64,000 nt of DNA from JAXGMV01 sp040768445 (GTDB lineage Bacteria > Chloroflexota > Anaerolineae > Anaerolineales > Anaerolineaceae), in NCBI GenBank assembly GCA_040768445.1, contig JAXGMV010000001.1:2356001-2420000 (forward strand). The letters are read 5' to 3'. Shown piece by piece: positions 18,109 to 27,553 of the stretch. A model generated the notes under the pieces. It ran no database searches. It was given only the letters and a program-made list of their open reading frames with translations, and was not told the origin of the DNA. Both the position numbers and the translations under genes were made by a program. Numbering within the stretch: the first letter of the stretch is position 1; each line of letters opens with the position of its first letter.

Positions 18109-19507
18109 ACCTGCTTTCTGCATCCATGCACATTTTTACCAGCCTCCACGAGAAGATCCGTTAACAGGATCGATCCCAATTGAACCTGGTGCGACACCAT
18201 TTAATAACTGGAATGAACGGATCAACGATCAGTGCTACCGGCCAAATGCTGAGCTTGGAAATTTCGGCCGCATCAGTTTTGACCTTGGTCCCACGCTGGC
18301 AATGTGGCTTGAAATGCACGATAGTCTCACTTATGCAAGAATCATTGACCAGGCAAAACAGGTTTATGAAAGAGATGGTGTGTCAAATGCCATGGCGCAA
18401 GCGTTTAATCACACAATCTTACCGTTAGCCACAAGGCAGGAGAAGCAAACACAGATACGATGGGGTATCAAGGATTACATCCATCGTTACGGTTGGGTTC
18501 CCCAGGGTATGTGGCTGCCTGAAACAGCGGTTGATTTGGAAACGCTTGAATTGTGTGTTGAAAACGGCATTCAATTTACAATTTTGGCTCCATGGCAGGT
18601 AGAAGGCAAAGCTGTGCATTCTGACCTGCCGTATAAGGTTAAGTTGCCAAACGGCTGCAGTATTACTGTATTTTTTTACAACCAGGACTTAAGTAACAGG
18701 GTCAGTTTTGATTCGATCGCAACTGAGAATGCAGATACTTTTGTTAAAAATTATGTGATTTCAAAAAGTCGACTTTCGAAACGAAGACCGGACTCACGCT
18801 TTCTCCTGGCTGCTTCAGATGGAGAAGCGTATGGACATCATCATGCGTTTCGAGATAAATTTCTGGCTTATTTAACCAGCACATCCATCCCAAATGCTGG
18901 AATTGATAACTCCTACCCGGCAAAATGGCTTAAAGAGAATGGCGTGACACAGGAAATCAACATCAAAGAGAACACATCCTGGAGCTGTCACCATGGTGTA
19001 AAACGCTGGTCTGAGATCTGTGACTGTACACCAAATGGCGATTGGAAGAAACCCCTTAGAGCTGCCTTCAACACGATCGCAGCCTACATTGATGAGCAGT
19101 ATGTTCGCCACATAGGACAGTTACACAAGAACCCTGTTTATGTCAGAGAAGAGTATATTGCTGTGATCCTGCACAGTATTTCAGAAGATGAATTTGTAGA
19201 GCGAGAGTTTGGCGGCATTAGTGATGGTGACAAAACTCGTGTCAAACAGCTGCTAAAAGCGCAGTATGAGAGGCAGCGCATGTTTACCTCCTGCGCATGG
19301 TTCTTTGATGATTTTGACAGAATTGAGCCGCGAAATAATGTGGCATATGCGGCGGCGGCAGTTTGGTTGACAGAAAAAGCAACAGGGCACAAATTACCAG
19401 ATGAGCTTCTGGTACCGCTGAAAAATGTGAAAAGCTGGCGCTCAGGTTTGACCGCAGACCTGGTGTTCAATCACCACATGGCAAGGTTAGTCTCAACGGC
19501 GTCTTGA
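18086..19507 (+). CDS. GH57-family glycoside hydrolase
   Basis: The 473 residues start with HAHFYQPPREDPLTG, the N-terminal signature of GH57 alpha-amylase/alpha-mannosidase-like proteins of the DUF3536-containing type. GMWLPETAVDLETLE (about 140-155) and DGEAYGHHHAFRDK (about 244-257) are the other conserved blocks. It is cytoplasmic, with no signal peptide. It pairs with the convergent giant GH13 enzyme at 19512, suggesting intracellular alpha-glucan turnover; no glycogen synthase or branching gene is in view. The start overlaps the preceding gene. Confidence 0.88.
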   Translation: MPNIQQSKPAFCIHAHFYQPPREDPLTGSIPIEPGATPFNNWNERINDQCYRPNAELGNFGRISFDLGPTLAMWLEMHDSLTYARIIDQAKQVYERDGVSNAMAQAFNHTILPLATRQEKQTQIRWGIKDYIHRYGWVPQGMWLPETAVDLETLELCVENGIQFTILAPWQVEGKAVHSDLPYKVKLPNGCSITVFFYNQDLSNRVSFDSIATENADTFVKNYVISKSRLSKRRPDSRFLLAASDGEAYGHHHAFRDKFLAYLTSTSIPNAGIDNSYPAKWLKENGVTQEINIKENTSWSCHHGVKRWSEICDCTPNGDWKKPLRAAFNTIAAYIDEQYVRHIGQLHKNPVYVREEYIAVILHSISEDEFVEREFGGISDGDKTRVKQLLKAQYERQRMFTSCAWFFDDFDRIEPRNNVAYAAAAVWLTEKATGHKLPDELLVPLKNVKSWRSGLTADLVFNHHMARLVSTAS

Positions 19508-19511
19508 AGCC

Positions 19512-22500
19512 TTAACTCAATTTAGCAAATAAATTATTGACTTGATATTTTGAATTATTCAGACGGGTAAGAAGATTATCCTTGATTAAGTACAGGTGGT
19601 TAAGGTGCTTCTCTTTTTGCTCAGATGTTAATTCCGAATCAGTTTCAATTCCGAACGCACCGATTAAACAGAACCAGGCTGTTAGAAGTTCATATCTTTC
19701 CATATTGAAAAAAGCCGTCTCATTGTAGTTATTGACCATTAAATAGCTTACAAGTTCAGGCGTAGCAAACCATTCATTTAACAGCACTTCTGCTGATATG
19801 CCTAAGTCAGGAGAAGCCACTTGATACCAATTTTGCAGTTTAATCAGGGCACTAATCAAAGAGATATCCAGGTCAAATTCAGCGCTGGAACGTTTCAGTA
19901 AGGCTTCAAATGTTCTCGCAACTGCGTCTGAGCGGTTGAATTCGTGAAACCAGCCATGAGAAATCACAGGATAATCATTCATTGATTCAAGCTGTCCATT
20001 TTGTCTGACAAATATCCAGGTGATGAGGATGGATGAAACGAAATCTTTGGTGTCTTGTTTGCCCAGTTGGTATAGTGAATTAGTGCACTTTATCACATCA
20101 CTTAGTGCATTTTGAAATTGTGGGGAGTATTTTTCAGACAACAGCCAATCAAGATTATTTAATACTTCAGCAACAATCAACTGATCATTATTGTTTTCTA
20201 ACAACTTATAATCCTTGATTTCGCTGAGCAGATGGGAGTATTTTGCCTTTGCCTGGTCGATTGCATTAGTAAATATTGCTTCAGACTTATCAGAATCGCC
20301 AGCAGAATCCAGCAGGTAACGATAAAAACCAGGGTTGATTAAAGCTTCAAAAGCTGAAATGATCTGCTGTGTCTTGATAAAGTGAGCCGCAGACTCAAGG
20401 TTGGCAACCGGAGCACCATCCAGATAATCACACAGTTGCCGGTAGGTGCCGCAAGCATCATCATCAACTTCATATATCTCTACAAAGGTATGCAGAGAGT
20501 AGGCTTCTAATTCAAAAAATAAGCCCTTTTCTACGATTTGGCTGCTTTCACGAATGTAGTAGCGTGTATCCTTTGCGATGTCCTTAAATATCGTGTATTT
20601 ACCATGATCACCTGAAATTGCCAGACCCTCGTACAATTTTTTGGTAACAAGGTTATGGTGACTGTTTAGGTGCTGTACAAATGCTCTTGACTGCTGAATT
20701 GTCCCGGCTGTCTTCTGGTATTTGTTATTGTATAGCACCAGACCTGATTGATTTTCAAAACGATTTGAATAAGCAAACACGTTTTCATCAATACTTCCGT
20801 CCGATCTGACAAAATCGTAGAATTGAAAATTGTCAATACCAGCGAAAAGATGCCTGTGCTTGAGTAGGGGAAATATCTGTTTCTCGTGACGCTCTACCAG
20901 GTAAAAATCAGCTTTCTCATCCCAGTAGGCCTTTTTATATTCCATACCATATTTTTCGGTAAAACCTTCAATTTGCCCATGCCCGAACATCGGCAAGCCA
21001 GGTAAGGTTGCCATCAGAGCACAAATACCAAAATATTTGTCATCCTTGCCAAACTGATCCACAGCTGTACGCTCATCCGGATTATTCATAAAATTTACAT
21101 AACGGTTGAGAATTTGGGGGTCAAACTCAAGCGTATTGGTGATGAGTTTGCGGTATTTCTCATTTTCTTCATCCCGCAACATGTTCATAAAGGCAGAATT
21201 GTACACACGGTGCATTCCCAGGGTGCGCACAAAATACCCTTCCATCAGCCAAAAAGCTTCTGCTAAAAGCAATGTGTCTGGCACTTCAGCAGCAACCCTG
21301 TCGACCACAACGCGCCAAAACTCTTCAGGCATGAAGCTGTCAAACGCATCAGCTGAAATGCTGTGCTCTGCACGAGATGCTATATCGCCGCCAGATCCAG
21401 GCAAGGGAAACCACAGCCGTTGAAAGTGCTTTTTTGTGAGGGTCATTGCCGCATCAAAACGAATTATTGGAAAGCGCTTGGCTACTGAGATAATGGTTTG
21501 AATTACCTGTTCCCTTACATCAGCACGCAGGTAATTAAGCTGGGCTGTGTCATTCCAGGGCATGCTTGTGCCGTCATTACCGTGGTAGATGTATTGTGTC
21601 TCACCGGTCTGATGGTCGTATCGTTTAAAGGTAACTGCTGCATCTGTACGATCGTAATAATGGTCTTCAATGTTTATTGATACGCCCGGTGTTGGCGACA
21701 AATCCGGACCATTGTAGGTATAAGCAGGGTAGGGACTGTGAGCGGATGAGATGAACCACTCCGGGTGCTGCATAACCCAGTTAGAATCGATAGCCATATG
21801 ATTGGGTACCATGTCGCTGGCGATGCGTATCCCGAACTGCCAGGCCTGCCTTTGCAGGTGGTCCATGGCTGGCTCGCCACCCAGATCATCAGCGATGCGA
21901 TAATCTTTAAGGGAATATGCTGATGAGATTGCTTCTGGATTTCCGCATAATTGCTTGATTTTTGCTGAAGCAGTGCTTCTTTCCCACAGACCTATCAACC
22001 AGATGCCAGTGAATCCCCATTCAGAAAGTGTTCGTAGTTCATCGTCTGGTATTTCGTCAAGGTGTTTTATGTGGCGCTGGTATTTCTTGGATAGTTGATC
22101 AAGCCAAACGTAGATATTTTTTGCAATTAATATCAATCTCGGCATCCAGAATTGGTCCTGGCTGTAACCGATTGCGTCTTCACTTGAGCCATATCGGGAT
22201 AACTGATCATAAACCGGCACTTCAGAGATGCCGGGACCAGTGAATGAGGCTTTTTCTTCTTCTTTGACAAAATCAAGACTGCTTAATAATCTGAAATAGA
22301 GATCGCCCAAAATGGTCCCAAAGCGTTTTATTAAAAATTCCAATTGACCAAACAGTGAGTTTGGCGCAGCTCTGATTGGGCTCAACAACAATTCCCACAG
22401 GTTTTCATAACCTGTGGAAGGGGAATTTTGTTGTTTTAAATGCGTTTTGAGAACATTGATCACGTTAAGGTAATCAGAATATTTGGCTAGTTCACTGTCG

Positions 22501-23000
22501 GAGAAAAGTGCACTGAAAGGTTGAAAGGCGGGATTATTGTTTTCTATCCATAATAGCAACATCTCCTCAAGCGCGATGGCTCTATTAGGAATCCCTGCAG
22601 TATCTTCCTCCAGGTAGGCAGAGATTGTGGTTTGATTTTGATAGATTGCAGTGGTTGGAAATTGGTACACAAAATTCTGTAGTGTTTCATAAAGGATCTC
22701 TGGAGACAATTGTGTTTCAATTAATTCCAACGCCTCTACAAACAGGTTTGCTCCACTTTGGTTTTTGTGGTTGGCAAGCAAGTGATGATAAATCTCATCA
22801 ATTAACCCCATGGCGTTTAAGTAACTCGCCTTTATAGACAGGAAAGGTAAATTATCTTTGTTTCGTTTTGAATTGATGATTTGAGCTACATCTCTTGCTG
22901 CTTTGAAATTGGCAAAAATCATCCTACCGTCATACGAAAACAAAGACTGGTCAAAACCGAACGTATTGCGAGATTTGCGAGATACGTGGAATTCAAACAT
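19512..23000 (-). CDS. Very large GH13 alpha-amylase-family protein
   Basis: A 1162-residue protein. The amylase barrel occupies roughly residues 300-750 and is flanked by long N- and C-terminal helical extensions of no recognised family. Barrel motifs include DMVPNHMAID (region I), IRFDAAMTLTKKHF with the nucleophile Asp near 515, and LLLAEAFWLMEG with the acid/base Glu near 577. Region IV, usually NHDE, reads NNPDERTAV near 642, so the stabilising His is Pro. No signal peptide, so likely intracellular. It is convergent with GH57. GGGAAAACT precedes the ATG, and a TATAAT box lies at 23035-23040. Confidence 0.88.
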   Translation of the reverse strand: MFEFHVSRKSRNTFGFDQSLFSYDGRMIFANFKAARDVAQIINSKRNKDNLPFLSIKASYLNAMGLIDEIYHHLLANHKNQSGANLFVEALELIETQLSPEILYETLQNFVYQFPTTAIYQNQTTISAYLEEDTAGIPNRAIALEEMLLLWIENNNPAFQPFSALFSDSELAKYSDYLNVINVLKTHLKQQNSPSTGYENLWELLLSPIRAAPNSLFGQLEFLIKRFGTILGDLYFRLLSSLDFVKEEEKASFTGPGISEVPVYDQLSRYGSSEDAIGYSQDQFWMPRLILIAKNIYVWLDQLSKKYQRHIKHLDEIPDDELRTLSEWGFTGIWLIGLWERSTASAKIKQLCGNPEAISSAYSLKDYRIADDLGGEPAMDHLQRQAWQFGIRIASDMVPNHMAIDSNWVMQHPEWFISSAHSPYPAYTYNGPDLSPTPGVSINIEDHYYDRTDAAVTFKRYDHQTGETQYIYHGNDGTSMPWNDTAQLNYLRADVREQVIQTIISVAKRFPIIRFDAAMTLTKKHFQRLWFPLPGSGGDIASRAEHSISADAFDSFMPEEFWRVVVDRVAAEVPDTLLLAEAFWLMEGYFVRTLGMHRVYNSAFMNMLRDEENEKYRKLITNTLEFDPQILNRYVNFMNNPDERTAVDQFGKDDKYFGICALMATLPGLPMFGHGQIEGFTEKYGMEYKKAYWDEKADFYLVERHEKQIFPLLKHRHLFAGIDNFQFYDFVRSDGSIDENVFAYSNRFENQSGLVLYNNKYQKTAGTIQQSRAFVQHLNSHHNLVTKKLYEGLAISGDHGKYTIFKDIAKDTRYYIRESSQIVEKGLFFELEAYSLHTFVEIYEVDDDACGTYRQLCDYLDGAPVANLESAAHFIKTQQIISAFEALINPGFYRYLLDSAGDSDKSEAIFTNAIDQAKAKYSHLLSEIKDYKLLENNNDQLIVAEVLNNLDWLLSEKYSPQFQNALSDVIKCTNSLYQLGKQDTKDFVSSILITWIFVRQNGQLESMNDYPVISHGWFHEFNRSDAVARTFEALLKRSSAEFDLDISLISALIKLQNWYQVASPDLGISAEVLLNEWFATPELVSYLMVNNYNETAFFNMERYELLTAWFCLIGAFGIETDSELTSEQKEKHLNHLYLIKDNLLTRLNNSKYQVNNLFAKLS

Positions 23001-23051
23001 AGTTTTCCCTGAATTGTAATTATTTATTGAGAAAATTATACAACAGCGGTA

Positions 23052-23912
23052 CTAACACGTGAGCTCAGGAAGAACCCAGATTTCCTTTTTATCTTCGGGA
23101 TTGAGATAAGCCTTTTGAATGACACAATCTAATTCAAGAAGGTTAAGTATTTTAGCTGTATATTCGTCATCCCAGCTGAACAATTTTCGTATAGATGATT
23201 TATCGCAGCAGCCCATTGTAGTAATGTATGCTGTGAGGATTGCCCTTCTTGCCTGATCGTCGTCAATAAAACGTGTTTGGTCTATTAGTTCCGGTAAGTG
23301 CCTGGCGGTGATGTCATAGGTGTAGGCATAGTTCCATGCGCCAGCGCGGCTGATTCCGATTGGCATCACCATGAAATCAGACTGCAATTTGTCAATTGCT
23401 TTTGTGTAACGTGCGCTGCTGGCAGAACTGCTGAGGTTTGCTGACTTTCGGAGGGAGAGCGTATCAAGTGGCCCATTGAATAACAGACTCTCGTACACCG
23501 CTTTCGCCTCAGAGGAGAGGCTGCCCTGTGAATATAAGGCAAGATAATCCGTTTCAAAATCACCATAGTTAGGAGATAATGCATAAAAATTGGGCAGCAT
23601 TTGATTAGAGATAAATGTGTTTCTGTGTTTGATCAACTTGCTGTAATACAATCGTTTTGTACCAAGCAGTGAATCTTTCCATCCCCAGGTGATATGCCCT
23701 GGATCATCATGCTCATCAGCAACTGGTCTGTTGCCAGCAACCGCTGACCACAAGCTTGGGAAGGGGAGTCCTTTTAGCGGCCAAAAGAAAACAAAACCAC
23801 GCTCATTGACAAATTCGACAGCCTGGTCGATTGTGGTGACTCGTAAATCGGGCAGTTCGCGAAAAGTCCTCCGCTGGTAAGCGTTAATTCTATGTAATAG
23901 CGTATCACTCAT
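23052..23912 (-). CDS. AlkZ-related winged-helix protein
   Basis: The 286 residues resemble the AlkZ/YcaQ (HTH_42) DNA-glycosylase superfamily, in the related branch marked by FVFFWPLKGLPFPSLW and ITWGWKDSLLGTKRLYYSKL. A central winged-helix part (LSSEAKAVYESLLFNGPLDTLSLRKSANLS...) follows. The catalytic Q-x-Q/D of true AlkZ cannot be placed with confidence, so a repair activity is unproven. The start codon overlaps the stop of the upstream thiolase by one base, so the pair is co-translated. Confidence 0.7.
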   Translation of the reverse strand: MSDTLLHRINAYQRRTFRELPDLRVTTIDQAVEFVNERGFVFFWPLKGLPFPSLWSAVAGNRPVADEHDDPGHITWGWKDSLLGTKRLYYSKLIKHRNTFISNQMLPNFYALSPNYGDFETDYLALYSQGSLSSEAKAVYESLLFNGPLDTLSLRKSANLSSSASSARYTKAIDKLQSDFMVMPIGISRAGAWNYAYTYDITARHLPELIDQTRFIDDDQARRAILTAYITTMGCCDKSSIRKLFSWDDEYTAKILNLLELDCVIQKAYLNPEDKKEIWVLPELTC

Positions 23913-25072
23913 TATTGTTTTACGGCTGATAGGATGTGCGTGATGATGTTCGAACCACTGCCACCAATATTCTGTGCCATAGCATATCGGGCATTCTCTA
24001 TCTGATTTTTACCAGCCTGACCGCGAAGTTGTTCAACAGCTTCAACAATTTGATACATGCCTGTTGCCCCAACTGGATGGCCGCGAGCTTTTAAGCCACC
24101 CATTGTTGCTACTGGTATTTTCCCAACCAATTTAATATCACCATCGAGCGCAAGCCTGGGCGCCTGGCCAGGTTCGGCAAAACCAGCAGCCTCAAGCGAC
24201 AGGGCAGCCATAATCGTAAAGGCGTCGTGGTATTCAAACAGACTGATTTGATCCGGAGAGATTCTTGATTGGCGGTAAGCCTCAGCAGCCGAATTTGCAG
24301 CAGCTGCCAGCCAAAGAGGGTCCGAGCGGTGATGAACAGCAATCGTATCTGTAGCAGCGGCTGAGCCAGTGACTTGAACAATGACCTGGCTATAGCTTTT
24401 TGCCTTTTCAACAGGCACAATCAACGCCGCTGCAGCGCCGTCACCCATTGGAGAGGCATCCATCAAATTGATGGGATCTGCAATTACCCCAGCCCTCAAA
24501 TAGTCTTTTTCGGTGATTGCCGATCGAAAACGAGCGTTTGGATTATTGACTCCATTAGCGTGGGCATTAATGGAAAATGGCGCAAAATGCTCATGCTGCC
24601 ATTTGTAAACGTACATATAACGTTTCATCAACAATGCATTGAGGGCAACAAAAGAGATACCCTGATCAACTTCCCAATCGGCATCTGCGGCTGTAGCCAA
24701 TTGGGCTGTAATTTCAGCGCCGGGTGAATCAGTCATTTTTTCTACACCGACAGCCAGTGCACTATCTACATCACCTGAAGCAACAGCCATAACAGCAGCT
24801 CTAAAAGCGGCAGCGCCGGAACTGCAGGCCGCTTCGATACGCATCGCTTCTGAATAACGTAAACCTATCCAATCAGCAAGATATGCGCCTAAATGCTGCT
24901 GTTTATTGGCTGAACCCGACATCATATTGCCTACATAGACTGCCTGGACATTATTTGTTGAAGAATCATTAATGGCAGATAGCGACGCTTCCCCCGCCAG
25001 TTCTCGCAGCGATTTATCCCAGTGTTCATCAATTTTGGTTTGCCCGATACCCAGTACGGCTACTTCGCGCAT
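23912..25072 (-). CDS. Thiolase-family protein (SCP2/acetyl-CoA acetyltransferase-like)
   Basis: A 386-residue thiolase-fold protein. The nucleophilic Cys is in RIEAACSSGAAAFRAA (about residue 83), and His/Cys-region motifs appear in LFEYHDAFTIMAALSLEAAG and the terminal GGLKARGHPVGATGMYQ. It belongs to the thiolase II/SCP2-like branch often seen with acyl-CoA or mevalonate-type condensation. The usual DUF35 OB-fold partner is absent here. Instead it leads a two-gene unit with the AlkZ-related gene, an odd pairing. Substrate unknown. Confidence 0.88.
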   Translation of the reverse strand: MREVAVLGIGQTKIDEHWDKSLRELAGEASLSAINDSSTNNVQAVYVGNMMSGSANKQQHLGAYLADWIGLRYSEAMRIEAACSSGAAAFRAAVMAVASGDVDSALAVGVEKMTDSPGAEITAQLATAADADWEVDQGISFVALNALLMKRYMYVYKWQHEHFAPFSINAHANGVNNPNARFRSAITEKDYLRAGVIADPINLMDASPMGDGAAAALIVPVEKAKSYSQVIVQVTGSAAATDTIAVHHRSDPLWLAAAANSAAEAYRQSRISPDQISLFEYHDAFTIMAALSLEAAGFAEPGQAPRLALDGDIKLVGKIPVATMGGLKARGHPVGATGMYQIVEAVEQLRGQAGKNQIENARYAMAQNIGGSGSNIITHILSAVKQ

Positions 25073-25253
25073 AATATACTCCTGCGATTAATAGATTTAT
25101 CACTTTATCAACATTTGGTTGATTTAAACGGTTATTCTCCTCTAAGTATAAATTAGATCGCTATCAGAAACTATCAGGAGCTGATTATGGAGCAAAAAGG
25201 AATGCGCTTGTATAATAATTACAAACTCAGGTGACAACACGAAAATATTGATA

Positions 25254-26954
25254 ATGTCCAAATCATCCTGTTTATTTTTAGTAATCATTATTCATTCTCT
25301 GATAATTGGGTGCGTTCTACCTCAGCCTGTACCTGCTACTGAGGCTGTGATAAAGACAGCTGAACCTGTCTATTCCACTGCCAACAATGGAAATATTAAC
25401 CCCGAAATTGCTGAGATAGTGGCAACCCGGGATTTGAAATTATGGGTTTCACCGCTACTACCGGAAGTATTCCGTGAGGAAGTTCAAATTTCCAGCGAGA
25501 TGACAACAGTCGAAGAAAAAGATGATGCTCAGCTTTATTTAGATCTATCCAAAACCGGTGAGCCATGGGATTTTATATATTACTATGTCCTGACAGCAAC
25601 TTTCACCACCCTGACCGATAATATCTCCAGTAAAGACCTAATTGACGCGTGGCGTGGTAAAATGCCAAACAGTCTCAATAACTCGCCTTTATTGTTAAGT
25701 GCGGAAACATTGGAGCAGTTGGAGGCAGTATTGGGGGAGTGCAACTATCCTGAACTTCGTGTATCCGAAACAATAGCTTATGAAAGCATTGATTGGCGCG
25801 AGCCTGATATCTATGCCATCCTGCCATTTGAGTCATTAACTCCCAATTTGAAAGTGTTAAAAATTGACCAGGCAAGTATTTTGGATATCGACTTTACTGA
25901 TACGGGATATCCTTTGGCCATAAAATTTTCTTTCGATGGTGAAGGCGGCACAGCCACACCTGGGCTAGGGCAGCTGCCAGTGACTAACCGGAAAAGCAAT
26001 AAGATTACCCGATTAATGATGACCGGTGTAACAGCGCTGGTTCGCAGACTGGGCGTCCTCATGGAGACAGAAGGAATGACTTACCCTGCAAGCGAAATCT
26101 ATCCCTGGATTCAATCATCTGACCTGCTGCATATTTCTAATGAGGTCGCTTTTTCAGAAACCTGCCCGACAGCCAACTGGTATCAGAAGAGTCTGCAGTT
26201 TTGCAGCCGGCCGGAATATTTAGATCTGTTGGATTACCTTGAGCCGGATGTTATTGAGTTATCCGGTAATCATCTGTTTGATTGGGATGTTCCTGCTTTT
26301 AAAGCAACATTAGACCTGTATGAAAAACGTGGTTGGCCGGTCTATGCAGGTGGTACTAACCTCTCGACTGCGCAAAACCCTCAGATCGTTGAACACAACA
26401 ACAATAAATTCGCTTTCATCGGTTGTAATATTGCTGGCCCTGAGTTTGTGTGGGCGAAAGAAGGTCGTCCAGGTGCAGCGCCTTGCGATTTTGATTTAAT
26501 GGAAAATCAAATTGCTATACTGCGTAGAGATGGATTTCTGCCAATTGTCACACTACAGTATTACGAATATTACGACACGAAACCCTCTCCAAATCAGAAG
26601 CGCGATTTTGATCGTCTGGCAGCTGCTGGCGCTGTTATTGTTCAAGGGAGTCAATCACATGTGCCACAGACGATGCAATTGGCTGATAAAGCTTTTATCC
26701 ACTACGGGTTGGGCAATTTTTTGTTCGACCAGATGCGCAACCCTGACGGTTTGGGGCATCTGGTGGATCTGGGCTCTGGTGAACCTTATCCGGCAGTTCG
26801 ATTAGAAATGATTGATCTGCACACGTTTTATCAGGGCAGGTTGATCAACACAGAGTTACTGACAGCTATTCTTGAAGAAAGTGGTAAACCAAGACCTATG
26901 ACTGAGGGGGAACGAAAAAAGTTTCTGCAGTATCTTTTTGAATTCACCAGGTAG
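25254..26954 (+). CDS. CapA-family lipoprotein (poly-gamma-glutamate synthesis protein-like)
   Basis: The 566-residue protein has a lipoprotein signal with lipobox LIIGC near residue 20, then a linker and a domain of unknown type (about 40-250). The C-terminal half is a metallophosphoesterase-like CapA domain, with ELSGNHLFDWD, YAGGTNL, FAFIGCNIAG and QGSQSHVPQTM...HYGLGNFLFDQ. The usual CapA N-terminal GD-x-M block is not obvious. It probably sits on the outer face of the membrane. The frame also has a TTG at 25248, but the ATG at 25254 is preferred. A TATAAT at 25211-25216 is a candidate promoter. Confidence 0.82.
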   Translation: MSKSSCLFLVIIIHSLIIGCVLPQPVPATEAVIKTAEPVYSTANNGNINPEIAEIVATRDLKLWVSPLLPEVFREEVQISSEMTTVEEKDDAQLYLDLSKTGEPWDFIYYYVLTATFTTLTDNISSKDLIDAWRGKMPNSLNNSPLLLSAETLEQLEAVLGECNYPELRVSETIAYESIDWREPDIYAILPFESLTPNLKVLKIDQASILDIDFTDTGYPLAIKFSFDGEGGTATPGLGQLPVTNRKSNKITRLMMTGVTALVRRLGVLMETEGMTYPASEIYPWIQSSDLLHISNEVAFSETCPTANWYQKSLQFCSRPEYLDLLDYLEPDVIELSGNHLFDWDVPAFKATLDLYEKRGWPVYAGGTNLSTAQNPQIVEHNNNKFAFIGCNIAGPEFVWAKEGRPGAAPCDFDLMENQIAILRRDGFLPIVTLQYYEYYDTKPSPNQKRDFDRLAAAGAVIVQGSQSHVPQTMQLADKAFIHYGLGNFLFDQMRNPDGLGHLVDLGSGEPYPAVRLEMIDLHTFYQGRLINTELLTAILEESGKPRPMTEGERKKFLQYLFEFTR

Positions 26955-27086
26955 AAGAAGCCAGAAAATTTTGCCTGTTGTTAATTTATAGAATGATTTA
27001 TTCCATATAATAGATAAATAAGATAAAATAAGGATAATAAAAACATCAGTACTTTTATTTCTGGAAAAATATAAGGAGATTATTGC

Positions 27087-27272
27087 ATGGCAAAAGTTAA
27101 GAAATGTGTTGTGTGTGATTCAAGTGAGGAAGCAGCGCCTTTAATTACTATATACTACAAGGAAAAGAAACTGCATCTTTGTACCTCTCATCTACCGCTG
27201 GTCATCCACGAGCCAGAAAAAATTAGAGAAGCGCTCGATAAGGCTGTTGAAGCAAAGCACGAGAAGAAGTAA
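27087..27272 (+). CDS. Small zinc-binding-like protein (61 aa)
   Basis: A strong ribosome-binding site (AAGGAGATTATTGC before ATG) and a following factor-independent terminator show this is a real gene. The 61 residues hold a CVVC pair near the N-terminus and LCTSHLP (C-x2-H) about 25 residues later, a plausible treble-clef/zinc-ribbon metal site. A charged helix ends in AKHEKK. No named family is recognised. It appears monocistronic. Confidence 0.75.
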   Translation: MAKVKKCVVCDSSEEAAPLITIYYKEKKLHLCTSHLPLVIHEPEKIREALDKAVEAKHEKK

Positions 27273-27303
27273 ACCTGGATAGTTATTATATGACTGATAA
27301 GGG

Positions 27304-27327
27304 ACGCCCTGAAAAGGGGCGTTTTTT
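27304..27327 (+). terminator. Factor-independent terminator after the 61-aa zinc protein
   Basis: ACGCCC and GGGCGT form a 6-bp stem with a 7-nt loop, followed by a run of six T residues. Confidence 0.9.
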
Positions 27328-27553
27328 GTTAGTTTGGAAAGATAATGACCATCTATCAAATTTTAGTAAAATATAGTGAGTCAGTGGAATAATGGCAGAT
27401 TATGTAAAGGAATAAAACGACAAGGCATACAGATGTGACAATGACGCCCCTTATTTTGAGAAATACAAATAAGATAGCCTTCAAATACAAGTTCCTGACG
27501 GTATAATAGAAACGTACTCGGCAATTAATTTCACTAAGCCAATTGAGGGAATC

